Notes under the pieces: model-generated | Databases searched by the model: none | What the model saw: the letters and a program-made list of their open reading frames with translations, nothing else | Told to the model about the DNA's origin: nothing | DNA from: Linum tenue | Taxonomy: Eukaryota; Streptophyta; Magnoliopsida; Malpighiales; Linaceae | DNA length: 64,000 nucleotides | Assembly (NCBI GenBank): GCA_946122785.1 | Contig: CAMGYJ010000010.1 | Coordinates: 35,319,608-35,383,607 of the forward strand | Direction: 5' to 3' | Shown: positions 11,580 to 22,869 of the stretch, piece by piece | Layout of the letters: every line of letters starts with the position of its first letter | Position numbering within the stretch: the stretch's first letter is position 1 | Made by a program: the position numbers and the translations under genes

Positions 11580-13136
11580 TGCCTCAATCCTATCTCGTAG
11601 TAATACCGGAAAGTCTGGGTATCGTCTCTCAGGGACTGGTACAACCTTAATTCTATCAATTCTATGGAGCAAACTATAGATGAAAATGATTTGAGTGATG
11701 AAACTATTATCTAATGGCAAAATAATTAAACAAACTAAGCAAATTAAAATTGTCGGGAGAAATTCAATGGAGAAAGCTCTGGGAGAAACACCGGGACGCA
11801 CTACCTATCATATCAAAATTAATTCACATATTCCAATCAGTTTAATCCATATCTCTACAGCCAGGATATCACGAATGTGCTAGCTATCCCTGTTGGGAAT
11901 TACTACGTACTAAACAATTAAATCAAATCCTACTGTCGTAGCTCAATGAGTTAATTATTTAGCCTGAAGATCGATATCCTATTTAAGACCGCATAGCACC
12001 TTATTTAATCCACTGTCGCTTCGATAAGTTACTATGTCACATGAAATAGGTTCAGTTATTAGGGTTTCACTGTCGCTAATAACCTAATTAACAACTAATC
12101 AATGTATTGGTGGCCAGTCAACACAAAGCATTAAGCAATTTCATGCAATAGAGATTGGAAGAAAAGAAATACGAATTAATCCATCAAATCAAGAACTAGC
12201 TACATCCTATGGTGTTTCCCCCAGAAATTGGGGTTTAGTTCATGACAAAAATAAAACAAACAATCATGTTCATAATCATCATGTTACGAATCAAAACAAA
12301 AGGAAAAGATACTGAATTATTGGATGTTGTTTGATTCTATTTTCCTCTCGCTCCAATCTCCGATCGTTGCTCTCGAATCGCCCTTGCGCTGCGCTCCGCA
12401 CTGCTCTCGCTGTCCGAGAACTTGCTTCGCCAAAAGAATCTCGCCCTCGTTCCATAATTGCTAGCCGACCTCCCTCTTCTTCTTTTTAAAATCCCAGCCG
12501 ACCCTTTAATTCTTCCTCCTCTCCAATTAATTCCTCCGCCCCTCTGCTTTTGCTCCCGTCCATCTCACCACCGTCGTCGACTCCTCTCTGCCTTTGTCAC
12601 CTCCTTCGCCGCTGGTCCTCCATCTCACCGCCTTTGCTCCTTCTCTTCGTCTCTATCATAGCCTTTGCCGCCGATAGAGAGAAGACGAGGAAGAAGAGTT
12701 TGAGCAGAGGAGTTTGGGGGCGTGGGTGGGTGTAGGAAGAAAAGGAAGGAGAGAAAAAAAGGGAAGAAGAACGACGAGAGGGGTTGGGGGGTTAGGTTTT
12801 CTAATTTTTTAATAATAATTACTTAAATAAAATAATATTGTTATTTTAATATTTTCTGACGTGGACAGCTGACGCGACAGTTTTAGTTATAAAATTCATA
12901 AAAGTAATGGATAGTTAGCCATTACATGGTTCGCTACAATAGTTTTGGCTAATAATTTGTATTTCGATAGTTGTGGCTACAATTTCCCGCTTCTAAATAT
13001 TTGTGGCTAATATATTGTATTTACCCATTTTCATTTAATAGTTGAACGTCTTTTAGACAAATCAAAATTCGAGGATTGAGGCAATAAGTAAACATCGGTG
13101 TTAGTTGAAATATCTAAACAAAAACCTTTTGGGTGC
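11580..13136. other. Non-coding retroelement-like and AT-rich sequence
   Basis: No gene is recognised. The first 700 bases (GTATCGTCTCTCAGGGACTG, CAGAAATTGGGGTTTAG) resemble untranslated stretches common in plant LTR elements, but no paired copy exists here. About 12380-12780 is a C/T-rich stretch that gives open frames only by composition. The rest is AT-rich. Confidence 0.4.
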
Positions 13137-13562
13137 GCCTACGGTGACATGCATGTCATGGTGACTTGCACTTTTCGGTCGACCTCAGTTAGTATTAGGT
13201 CGACCTCATTTAGGATTAGGTCGACCTAATCTGTTGTTTTAGTGTAAAACAATTTCATGGTGCCTACTTTGGAGATTCATATCGTACAATTGGCTAGATG
13301 GAAATTGAAGATTAATGGCTTGTTTTGAAGCTGGAGTGTCCCTCGACATATTGAAGTGATTGAGAGCTTGATAGGAAGTCTAGAAGAATATTTTTGAACC
13401 TGATCAAAAGACTATGCCAAAACTGGGAAACTGCCTTAAAATGGCCAAGTCTGGAAACGTGTTTGTGAAGCCCACTTTGGAGCTCAATTCGAGAAGCATG
13501 AATGCGATTCGAGTCCAGGGGCCTCTACCACGTTAAATTAGCTATGTTTTATACAAATTCAA

Positions 13563-13743
13563 GGCATTGGATGATAGATTGGATATCTGTAAAGCTTCAA
13601 ACAAAAGGGTCGAAGTTGCTACGAAGGCTGTTTTTCTTGCAGACTTCGAGCACAAGCAAGCTGCCTAGAAAAACACCATTCGTAGCAACTTCGAGCCTTT
13701 TTTTTGAAGCCTTAAAGATATCCAATCTTCCATCCAATGACTT
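13563..13743. repeat. Inner hairpin of the foldback element
   Basis: CATTGGATGATAGATTGGAT near 13563 is matched by its inverted copy ending near 13740, and TCGAAGTTGCTACGAA near 13609 by its inverted copy near 13676. The stem is about 75 bases with a loop of about 30. This is the centre of the larger palindrome. Confidence 0.8.
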
Positions 13744-13764
13744 TCCTTTGTAGACAAACATACT

Positions 13765-15109
13765 TGATAGACCGTTATTTACACATGTTTTTACCCCTGT
13801 TCTTACACCGTTTGAGGTGTTGATTCTCGTGTTTTAGGCCGATTTCACGCTAGGTTGTGCTTGTTTGTGTTATTTCAGGTCCTAGTACGTGAATGGAGGC
13901 TTGGGAGCGAGTTTGGGGTCGATTGGACGAAGATCGGACGCATGGCGAGGTTCTAAGGAAGCCACACGGGCAGTCCTGGGTATCACACGGCCGTTCAAGT
14001 TGCGTTTGTGGCCGTGTGACTTTCGCCGAGAGCAAACACGGGCATCCCAGGAAATCCACACGGCCGTGCGACCCTGGCCGTGTGGGATGGCTGAAGGCCA
14101 ACTTAATGATAAGCTGCGTTTCGACTCGCACGAGCAAATGGGTGAGCCACACGGCCGTGTGGCCTGCCCGTGTGAGTCGGGAAATTCTGGTTTTTCAGCC
14201 AATTTCGAGCCAAAAGTGGGGGAATCGGATTTTGAGAGCAAAAACAGAGCCCTAGAGAGAGAAAGTACGAAGAACACATCCTAGAAGCTATCTTGGAGCT
14301 GGGTTTCATCGAATCGAGCTTGGAGATCGTCATAGGAGTGGAAATCATCATCCCGGAGGAGATTTTCCTCATCATTATGAGTATGACTACTCCGATTACT
14401 GTTTTCTCCTCTCTCTCTATGGAGTAGAACCCTTCTCTCACTTGGGTATGAAGAACCCTAGTTCCTTGTGTTAGGGATTTGATTGTAATGACTTGGGATG
14501 ATTATATTGTTTGATTTTAATCGAATGATGCATGTTTATTGAATTGATTGAAGTCTGATCAGCTTTTCTCGATTTCTGCTGCAACCTGAGATAGATAGAA
14601 TCTGATTAGGTTGTTAGAGACTCTTCATTCGATAGTAGGAGATTGGTTATACGAGAGTTAGCCAGTTTACTGCTTTGTACTGGAATTCAATTCCAGTAGT
14701 GGAGTTCTGTGTTCATAGCCTCAGCTTTCTATCCCGGTGAAGACTAGTCGTCTGCCGGGTAGTTAGACTGAGAGGGCTTGGTCAGCTTAAGAGATTCCAA
14801 GCTACTGTCGGATCTTCCGCAGTCTAATCAACAGTGAATCAACCCAGGGGAATTACAATTGAACCTAACTAAGGGGCTAGGGGGACTCATCGAGTGACTC
14901 TTTCCTGCTTTAAAAAACCGAACCATTTCCTGCTTTCTTACTGCTTTTGCTTTAAACAACAATTACTCGAATTAGTTTGCTAGATAATAAATCATCACGG
15001 AGTAAGCAGTAGATCTAGACCCCGGGTTGATAATAGAACTTGCCTGTTACAGCATTCCCGGACTGCGATTACACTTGATCGCAGTTTGGTGTTGTGTTTT
15101 GGCGTGTCA
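13765..15109 (+). repeat. 5' LTR (1345 bp)
   Basis: It differs from the other LTR by scattered substitutions and a 3-base gap near 14890. It has several palindromic CACACGGCCGTGTG-type motifs between 13960 and 14175. The 19 bases after its end (15110-15128) equal the target-site flank after the 3' LTR, which is unexpected. Confidence 0.88.
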
Positions 15110-15179
15110 ATACTTAATTTAACTTGGTTTAGGAGTGGCAGCCGAAACTGCAGGCAGCTAAGCCTGCTTGAAAGAAAGT

Positions 15180-15374
15180 CGGAGACCACTATGAGCTGGT
15201 CCCGCCCCACCTTGGCCATCCGAGTATTCACTCGCTTGCATCTTGCCGGATGGCCAAGTCGAGCTGGCGAATGCAGATGGCCACATTCGTCGCGTGCATG
15301 GCCACCATTTGAAGCTGTACCTCAAGAGCGATGTGGATCCGCTCTTGAAGGCACCTGATCCTACACTTCCCTGA
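15180..15374 (+). pseudogene. C-terminal end of gypsy integrase
   Basis: In the frame ending at the TGA of 15372 the sequence reads DGQVELANADGHIRRVHGHH followed by LKLYLKSDVD. This matches the C-terminal tail of Athila-type integrases, where a GHRLK-like motif precedes the stop. The rest of gag-pol is missing upstream, where the sequence joins almost directly to the 5' LTR. Confidence 0.65.
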
Positions 15375-15544
15375 GCATCCATACTGGCGTCCAGCTAAAA
15401 GACGGTAAAGAAGCGCTTGTGGGGAGGCAACCCCACCGAGGTTTGCATTTTCTTACTTTTTCCTTTTGTTTTTTTTTTGTGTTTTTTGAGTCTTGAGATG
15501 TTGATCCAGAGTCAAATGTCGTTTTTTGAGTGAAAACAGGTTGA

Positions 15545-15820
15545 ATTCGGGGCCCCAGCAGCTCACACGGCCAGGCCATCTGCTCGCACGGCCGTGTGGA
15601 TTTTATCCCCTGGCCGTGTGAGCTCTCGGCAAATTCAACACAGCAAAAAGTGCAAATTTGCACGGCCGTGTGGATTGGCCTGGCCTGGCCGTGTGGCCGA
15701 CACGGGCATAACATAATTTCGCACGACCGTGTGGAATTCCTCGGCCAACCCGTGTCGGCCTAAACGGGCAAAAGTGCTCTTGACACGGCCGTGTGGGTTG
15801 CCCGTGTGACGAGCCTGATG
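15545..15820. repeat. Cluster of CACGGCCGTGTG palindromes
   Basis: At least seven full or half copies of the CACACGGCCGTGTG palindrome and its CCCGTGTG/CACGGGC variants occur within 275 bases of the 3' untranslated interior. The same motif family fills part of both LTRs. Confidence 0.75.
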
Positions 15821-17748
15821 GTGATGATGGTGCTATTGGTGATGACGCCTTCATGGACGACATCGATTTGGATGATCTTGGCGACGAGTAGGCTGTACTC
15901 GTTGCCAATCTCAGTGTGTTTTGCTTTTCGTCTTAGACTTTTGTGTGTTTGCTCCATGTGTGAGGAGCTTGAACTTAGTGTCGTTTGTTTTTGTTTTTGT
16001 TTTTCTCTTTTGTGGTTTGTTTATGTTGTAGCCGTCTGTGCTAACACTTATCCCTAACACACAGTGTGCTAGTGTGTTCTTGGTGTTCGATTCGTGCAGA
16101 ACTGTCCATCTTCCCATCTGTTTCTCGTTGACTGGTCCACTTCCAGTCCCCCAGCAGTGTTTCAATCCGGTAACATCGTTCCACTTATCTCTCCCTCTAC
16201 TCCATTGAGGGCAATGTCGTGCTTAAGTGTGGGGGGGGGGGGTGCTTTGTATCGGTTGGAATATATATCTGTGTGCTTGGAGCCTAGTCCGTTGTCCGAA
16301 TCTTACGATTTGAGGGCTCCAAGTACTGCTGTTTGATCATATTGGCACTGTGTTTTGATTGATGAATTGAATGGTTTTCGGATTGATGCATGACAGCTTG
16401 ATTTTGACTAGGACAACCTATGATGAGGAATGAGACGTGCAGAAGAATTGTGTAGGGGTTTAGTTCTTTCAACTGTTTGCTTGCCAACTGTGACTTGGAT
16501 TGATTACTTGTTCTTGACAGTCGTTTATGCATCTAGTTCAGGGTATCAGAATGTGAGATAGAGCATATAGGTAGCCATGTGAGATTTGAGCCTGCTCGTT
16601 TCTTTCTTGTGCGATAGATCCCTCTTCCATGATGTGTAGCATTCACGTTGTCACTAGCTAAGATGATGGGGGCATAGGATTAGCCCACGCCCGAATTGAC
16701 TGTCCTGATGTGTCATATCCTCTAGTCAGCCCCTTTGAGCCGTGTGTTATCCTTTCTTTTTGGTCTATAACGAAAAAATCACCCTTTTTCATCTTTTAGA
16801 AGGTTCCACAGAGTGGTTTTTACATATTCTCTGCTGTTTCTGCTAAAGTTATGTGAGTGTTGGAGGTGGTGCTTAAAAGTTGGGCATGTGTTTGAAATAT
16901 GTGCAGAAGTGGTGGCTCTCTTAAGAAATGAAAAGAAAATGAAAGAAAAACAAAGTAAAAAAATCGAAAGCAAAAGAGAGCCACTACCAAAAATCTGAAT
17001 AATGTCCAGTAAGTAGTGTTTCTTAGCAGTTTGGCTGGGAAATGCTGACATTTATACCTCCTTCGCTTTTGTGCTTTTGAGATATTGAGTAATGCAGAAT
17101 AGCAGAAAGGAAATACCGGTTTGTTTGACTGTGATTGTGTGGGTTTGGAAATGTGGAACCTTGTGCTATGAATACTTCCACCACTTAAAAGGCCTTTTCC
17201 CCATGTCCAAGACCCTAGCCAGTCATTTGAACCTGTGTCTAAGACCTCCTGATTAGTTAGTGGTGACACCCCGTATGTGAACTCTAGCATTTAGAGGCTG
17301 CCATCATGGTGAAGAGATGTTAGGGATTGAGATAAATAGCATGCGCATTTTTCGCATCAAATTGTCCTGACCCCACTGGTCGAGAGTGAGTGATTCATTT
17401 TCATATTCTATATACTCTTGTACCCCGGTGAGAACCTAGATTGCTTGGTCTCTATTCTGATGTCGTGAGTTGGATACATGAGTTGACTGTTTTGAGTAAG
17501 TGGTTGAGTCAAGTCTAGGTTGGCTGGTGAACAGAAGGGAGACTCTTCCTTTACTCGATTTTGCTGCACTCGAATGTCCTTTGTGGTGGTTATCCAGGTT
17601 GCTATTAAGGTTGTTCATGTATTGATGTTTGAAAACCCGTACGATTCACGTGTTCTGTGCCTTTATAACTTGTCGCCAATGTTGGTTGATTGAAATTTGT
17701 AAGCTTACCTTGTGTCTGACTTGGTTTGCTTGGGGACAAGCAAACGGT

Positions 17749-17764
17749 TAAGTGTGGGGGAGTT
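17749..17764 (+). other. Polypurine tract before 3' LTR
   Basis: AAGTGTGGGGGAG lies directly before the 3' LTR start. It is the expected plus-strand priming site and orients the element on the plus strand. Confidence 0.75.
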
Positions 17765-19112
17765 TGATAGACCGTTATTTACACATGTTTTTACCCCTGT
17801 TCTTACACCGTTTGAGGTGTTGATTCTCATGTTTTAGGCCGATTTCACGCTAGGTTGTGCTTGTTTGTGTTATTTCAGGTCCTAGTACGTGAATGGAGGC
17901 TTGGGAGCGAGTTTGGGGTCGATTGGACGAAGATCGGACGCATGGCGAGGTTCTAAGGAAGCCACACGGGCAATCCTGGGTATCACACGGCCGTGCAAGT
18001 TGCGTTTGTGGCCGTGTGACTTTCGCCGAGAGCAAACACGGGCATCCCAGGAAATCCACACGGCCGTGCGACCCTGGCCGTGTGGGATGGCTGAAGGCCA
18101 ACTTAATGATACGTTGCGTTTCGACTCGCACGGGCAAATGGGTGAGCCACACGGCCGTGTGGCCTGCCCGTGTGAGTCGGGAAATTCTGGTTTTTCAGCC
18201 AATTTCGAGCCAAAAGTGGGGGAATCGGATTTTGAGAGCAAAAACAGAGCCCTAGAGAGAGAAAGTACGAAGAACACATCCTAGAAGCTATCTTGGAGCT
18301 GGGTTTCATCGAATCGAGCTTGGAGATCGTCATAGGAGTGGAAATCATCATCCCGGAGCAGATTTTCCTCATCATTATGAGTATGACTACTCCGATTACT
18401 GTTTTCTCCTCTCTCTCTATGGAGTAGAACCCTTCTCTCACTTGGGTATGAAGAACCCTAGTTCCTTGTGTTAGGGATTTGATTGTAATGACTTGGGATG
18501 ATTATACTGTTTGATTTTAATCGAATGATGCATGTTTATTGAATTGATTGAAGTCTGATCAGCTTTTCTCGATTTCTGCTGCAACCTGAGATAGATAGAA
18601 TCTGATTAGGTTGTTAGAGCCTCTTCATTCGATAGTAGGAGATTGGTTATACGAGAGTTAGCCAGTTTACTGCTTTGTACTGGAATTCAATTCCAGTAGT
18701 GGAGTTCTGTGTTCATAGCCTCAGCTTTCTATCCCGGTGAAGACTAGTCGTCTGCCGGGTAGTTAGACTGAGAGGGCTTGGTCAGCTTAAGAGATTCCAA
18801 GCTACTGTCGGATCTTCCGCAGTCTAATCAACAGTGAATCAACCCAGGGGAATTACAATTGAACCTAACAAAGGGGCTAGGGGGACTCATTCCCGAGTGA
18901 CTCTTTCCTGCTTTAGAAAACCAAACCATTTCCTGCTTTCTTACTGCTTTTGCTTTAAACAACAATTACTCGAATTAGTTTGCTAGATAATAAATCATCA
19001 CGGAGTAAGCAGTAGATCTAGACCCCGGGTTGATAATAGAACTTGCCTGTTACTGCATTCCCGGACTGCAATTACACTTGGTCGCAGTTTGGTGTTGTGT
19101 TTTGGCGTGTCA
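17765..19112 (+). repeat. 3' LTR (1348 bp)
   Basis: This is a copy of 13765-15109 with very few differences, so insertion or conversion was fairly recent. It ends TGTCA and is followed by the target copy ATACT and by the right arm of the foldback repeat. Confidence 0.88.
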
Positions 19113-19500
19113 ATACTTAATTTAACTTGGTAGAGGCCCCCGGACTCGAATCGCATCCATGCTTCTCAAATTGAGCTCCAAAGTAGACTTCACAAACACG
19201 TTCCCAGACTTAGCCATTTTCAGGTAGTTTCCCAGTTTTGGCATAGCCTTTTGATCAGGTTCAAAAATGATCTTCTGGACTTTTTATCGAGCTCCCAAGT
19301 ACTTTAATGTGTAGAGGGACACTTCAGCTTCAAAACAAGCCATTAATTTCCAATTTCCATTTAGCAAATTGTAAGATATGAATCTCCAAAGTAAGCACCA
19401 TGAAACTGTTTTTACACTGAAACAACATATTAGGTCGACCTAATCCTATATGAGGTCGACCGAAAAGTGCATGTCACCATGACATGCATGTCACCGTAGC

Positions 19501-19699
19501 AAAGTCCAAGCCTTTTATAGTTACAAGAATCTAAATCAAGATATTGGGTTAAAATGAAGAATCTCTAATAAAGATGAGTTTAATAAGGCAATTGTAATAA
19601 GTCATATGGTTATATGGTGTGGGTCTTTGACTCCATGCCAACTTTTGGCAATAACAAAAAAAAAAAAAATCAAAATCAAAGTATCAAAATGAAAATATT
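19501..19699. other. Short AT-rich spacer
   Basis: This lies between the foldback repeat and the copia remnant. It has no gene or clear repeat apart from an A-rich run near 19657. Confidence 0.4.
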
Positions 19700-20868
19700 T
19701 TATTTTGTAACAGTAAACAATTTGTATTTACAATAGATTTGTCTACAATACATCCAAGAATTCAAATGTATATGAAATGTCACAATGTATGAATTCTTTG
19801 TTAGGAGTGATTTCTGAAGGGCGACATTCACCATTTGCTCAATATCAAAAGAAGACATGCCGCTACCACTGCTGCTGCCCGCATCCGCGTGATAAGCTGG
19901 CTGAGTGGGACGATCAGTAGGTCGATCATAGGGATGATCGACAGGACGATCATATGGGCGAGTGGGCGCCCCAGCTGCTGGCCGATTTCTTCCCGAAGGC
20001 GCAACAATTATTCCTCCAGTAGCACGAGCTTCGTGTCGTTGACGAGTTCGGCAATCCGGCACTATAGGGCCTGTGCGTTTACAATACACACAGAAATTCC
20101 ATCCACGACAATGTTTCTTCAAATGGCCCCGTTCATGGCAATGATGACACTCCAAATCAGAAATGGGAGTGCGGCGCTGAAATTGAAACCGATCGGCAGC
20201 GTATGCGGTGGATTGAGATGCCGCAAAAGCTGATTCTCCCACACCTGGACGCACGTCAATTTGGCTTGAGTCCGTAGTCGCGTTTCTTCACGAACCAAGA
20301 CCCCCAGCATCCCATCGAATTTTAAATCAGCTTGATTGAGCAAAGTGGTGCGCACAACCTCATACTCTGGGATTAATCGCATCAAAAAGTGGAGCAGCCG
20401 AGTTTGTTGTCTCTCGGCAAGGGCATCGGCGGACACCGGTTGAGGACGAAGGGAAGCTGTAATGATATCCTGTTCGGTCCATAATTCTTGGGCAGAGTTG
20501 AAGTAATCAGTCACCGACTGATCTCCCTATTCCAAACGAGCCAACGCCATCTGCAGCTCAAATTGGCGGGCGACATTCACAGTCGAATATGTTGATTTCA
20601 GACGTTGCATCATTTGATGCGCAGTGGTAAAATGACGGAGACTTAAACATGTGGAGAGATCCACCAATCCAAGGAGCCAGAAGCGAAATCGAGCATCTCG
20701 TTGATTCCATTGATCGATCTCAGAAGCGGGAAGCGTCAGACGTGGTTGCGGTGTGGTCCCATTGAGGATTCCAAGCATACCCTGGCCTTCCACGAACACG
20801 CGGAACTGGGATTCCCATAAAGTGAAATTGGCCGAGGTCAGACGGACAGAAGGACGATCAGAAGTCAT
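19700..20868 (-). pseudogene. Ty1/copia gag (UBN2-type with CCHC knuckle), broken
   Basis: The ATG (20866-20868) lies just downstream of the primer binding site and opens MTSDRPSVRLTSANFTLWES, typical of copia gag. The following stretch QMMQRLKSTYSTVNVARQFE and the zinc knuckle CHHCHERGHLKKHC (CX2CX4HX4C) near 20140 confirm the family. A stop near 20527 and a frameshift near 20200 break the frame. A Gly/Ser-rich tail (GSSSGSGMSSFDIEQMV) precedes the end. Protease, integrase and reverse transcriptase are absent, so only the 5' end of the element remains. Confidence 0.85.
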
Positions 20869-20875
20869 AGTCGGT

Positions 20876-20888
20876 GGCTCTGATACCA
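20876..20888 (-). other. tRNA-iMet primer binding site
   Basis: The minus strand reads TGGTATCAGAGCC, the classic complement of the initiator methionine tRNA 3' end used by copia elements. It directly follows the LTR end. Confidence 0.9.
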
Positions 20889-21214
20889 TGATAATCAATC
20901 AGAAATAGCAATAATCGTAAACTGACACCGGATTTACGTGGTATCCCTGGAGTGATCCAGGACTAATCCACGGAAGAGCACTGAACACTCTTCTAGCTAC
21001 TGACGTTATTGATCAATTGTATGAGTCTCCCACTTGCCTTAGACGGCGATACATATACAGAGAAGAGGGATTCAAAGTCGAACCCTAGGGCTGCAAGATG
21101 CACGTAACACAGCAGCCTTGCATGGGTTTCATGGACTACGTAAGTGGGCTAATCAAACATTGGGCTTAATTAACTATATACAAAGAGCTAACCCAATAAG
21201 ATAACCCGCTAACA
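20889..21214 (-). mobile_element. 5' LTR of the copia element
   Basis: On the minus strand the 326 bases start TGTTAGCGGG and end ATTATCA, directly before the primer binding site. The mate LTR is not in the window. Size and placement fit a copia LTR. Confidence 0.8.
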
Positions 21215-22225
21215 TTCTTAAGTTAAAAAAATACAAAAAATTATAAATCATCATTACTTACTATTATAGGAGTTTAAAACTAAATCAGTGCCACATCAGC
21301 GCATGGCTAGCTCTCACCCTTTCACAATGGACAAGTTCTAATCCTTGCTTATTTACCTTTTTGTTTACTCTTTAAATTCATAAATTGTCATCTTTATCAA
21401 TAAAAACATAAATTAAGTTAATAACAAGGAATGCAACATTTTGGTCTGCTCCTATCCCTTTTCTCATACAAATTCTCCCTATAAAAATAAAGTCCAATAT
21501 TGAAAATAAGAAAATAAAGAAATTGGATCAAGCCCCGTAAAACAAACAAAACACTCTTCTTATTTGCTCAAAATATTGAGGTTTCTAGCATTTCTTTTCT
21601 CTACTACAGATACTGGAAATAAAATAGTAACACATAAGGAGTTTTTACTCTTTGTAAAAGAATATGAGGGTGAAGTTACATTAGGCAAATAAGATGGGAA
21701 ACAATATAGCAGCTGTAAGCTTGTAACATATGTTTGACTATTGTCAAAAAAGAAAAAAAAAATTCATTCTATCATTGCGAAGACGAATTGAACGAAGTCG
21801 AGGATTGCTCATTGCTCACTCTTCCCCCTTGATCTGTTTCTAACAACTGGCCTCTTTTTCCTAGAGATATGTGGTTGTTTGTGGTTGGCTGGCCAGGTTA
21901 AACTCTTATTTTCATTCATTCTTAATTTCTTCCAGATTACAACGGCTGGATTGAAAATTTCCCTGCTCAAATTAAGATATGTATTCCTTCTTCGTTTTTC
22001 AGGTAGTTGTTTCATGGTTCTCCGTTATCTTTTTTATTTTGAACCAAAGGAGAAAGAAAAAAGATAAATGATAATAGGTGAAAAAACAAATTTCTTAAGT
22101 GGTTTGTGCTAACTTGGCAATGCCATGGCGCGTTGAACGTTAGTTAACGTGATTCGGGTCCAATTGTACACATTTTACCCCTCATTTCTTGATAGTTTGG
22201 CTTTGCATTTCATCGTCCCTCGACA
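21215..22225. other. AT-rich non-coding stretch
   Basis: No gene is recognised. TCTCTACTAC near 21598 resembles a Helitron 5' start, but it is not preceded by A and cannot be tied to the Helitron-like end at 25810. Confidence 0.4.
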
Positions 22226-22310
22226 TATTTCACGCTAGGTTGTGCTTGTTTTGATACATTTCAGGTCCTAGAACGTGTGGGAGGGTTGAGGGCGAGTTTC
22301 GGGACGATTG
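22226..22310 (+). mobile_element. Diverged piece of an Athila-like LTR
   Basis: TTTCACGCTAGGTTGTGCTT followed by TTTCAGGTCCTAG matches 13845-13890 of the 5' LTR in order and orientation. The next 200 bases diverge. It is an older relative of the element at 13765. Confidence 0.6.
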
Positions 22311-22869
22311 GAGGTCGAAAAGCGCATAAATCGAAGAAAAGTCCAAAGTTACAGTGAAAATTGCCCCGTGACCGTGAAGCGCAGCCACAAACCGCGAACT
22401 GGCGAGGTTCTAGGGAGTTTTCAAAGGTTAGTGACTCACTCGACAACGCTCTATTTTTATGGGTAGAATTCGCCAATTGTTGGCCTACTTGGCATTTCCG
22501 GTGAAACATAGTTTGATTTTAGAACGAGTTCAATTTTGTTTACCTATTTGGTAGATGAGTCAGACAAACTGTTTCTCGAAATTGTAGCCTGGGTTGATAA
22601 TACGCAATCATTGCTTGAAAATTTAGTTACAGATTTCATCCGTTAAGTAAGTTCTTGAAAACAAAATTATGTTTCTGTTGATTTTCATTGTAATTGAATT
22701 AACCCCAATTTATGAATTACTGTATTCTCTCTCAACATGTTGCACTCTGTCGAAAAAATTCTCTTTAAGAGTTTTCTTGGCGAGCTGCATCTTTTTAGTT
22801 TTAGAGACAACAATGGTCATCAATAGAATAATTATTCATAAGTAACTTTTTCCTACTTGGCTTAGTAAC

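Larger units (their letters stand above)
13765..19112 (+). mobile_element. Athila-like gypsy LTR element with most of its interior lost
   Basis: Two LTRs of 1345 and 1348 bases, nearly identical, start TGATAGACCG and end GCGTGTCA. The five bases ATACT occur on both sides (13760-13764 and 19113-19117), a proper target duplication. The interior (15110-17764) keeps only the end of integrase and a long 3' untranslated region. The phrase AAGACGGTAAAGAAGCGC, followed by a GGGAGGCAACCCC-type motif near 15430, is common just after the polyprotein of Athila/Tat-type elements. An acidic frame ending DDIDLDDLGDE and stopping at 15889 may be the tail of a lost ORF. No primer binding site follows the first LTR, and the element cannot encode its own movement. 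Confidence 0.88.
13137..19500. repeat. Palindromic foldback element split by an LTR retrotransposon
   Basis: Bases 13137-13556 and 19113-19500 are inverted copies of each other at roughly 85-90 percent identity. Outer ends read CTACGGTGACATGCATGTC, and GGTCGACCTCA-type motifs follow. Removing the LTR element between them leaves about 1 kb that is palindromic almost to the middle, where a smaller hairpin lies. No clear target duplication is seen at the outer ends. It carries no coding sequence. Confidence 0.8.

Noticed and set aside
12458..12735. Pro/Ser/Leu-rich open frames
   Set aside because: Low-complexity C/T-rich sequence gives open frames by composition. No domain or start context is seen.
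13850..14441. Overlapping frames of 100-130 residues on both strands, repeated at 17850-18441
   Set aside because: They lie in the LTR and are open because of the GC-rich palindromic motifs. Both strands are equally open and match no family.
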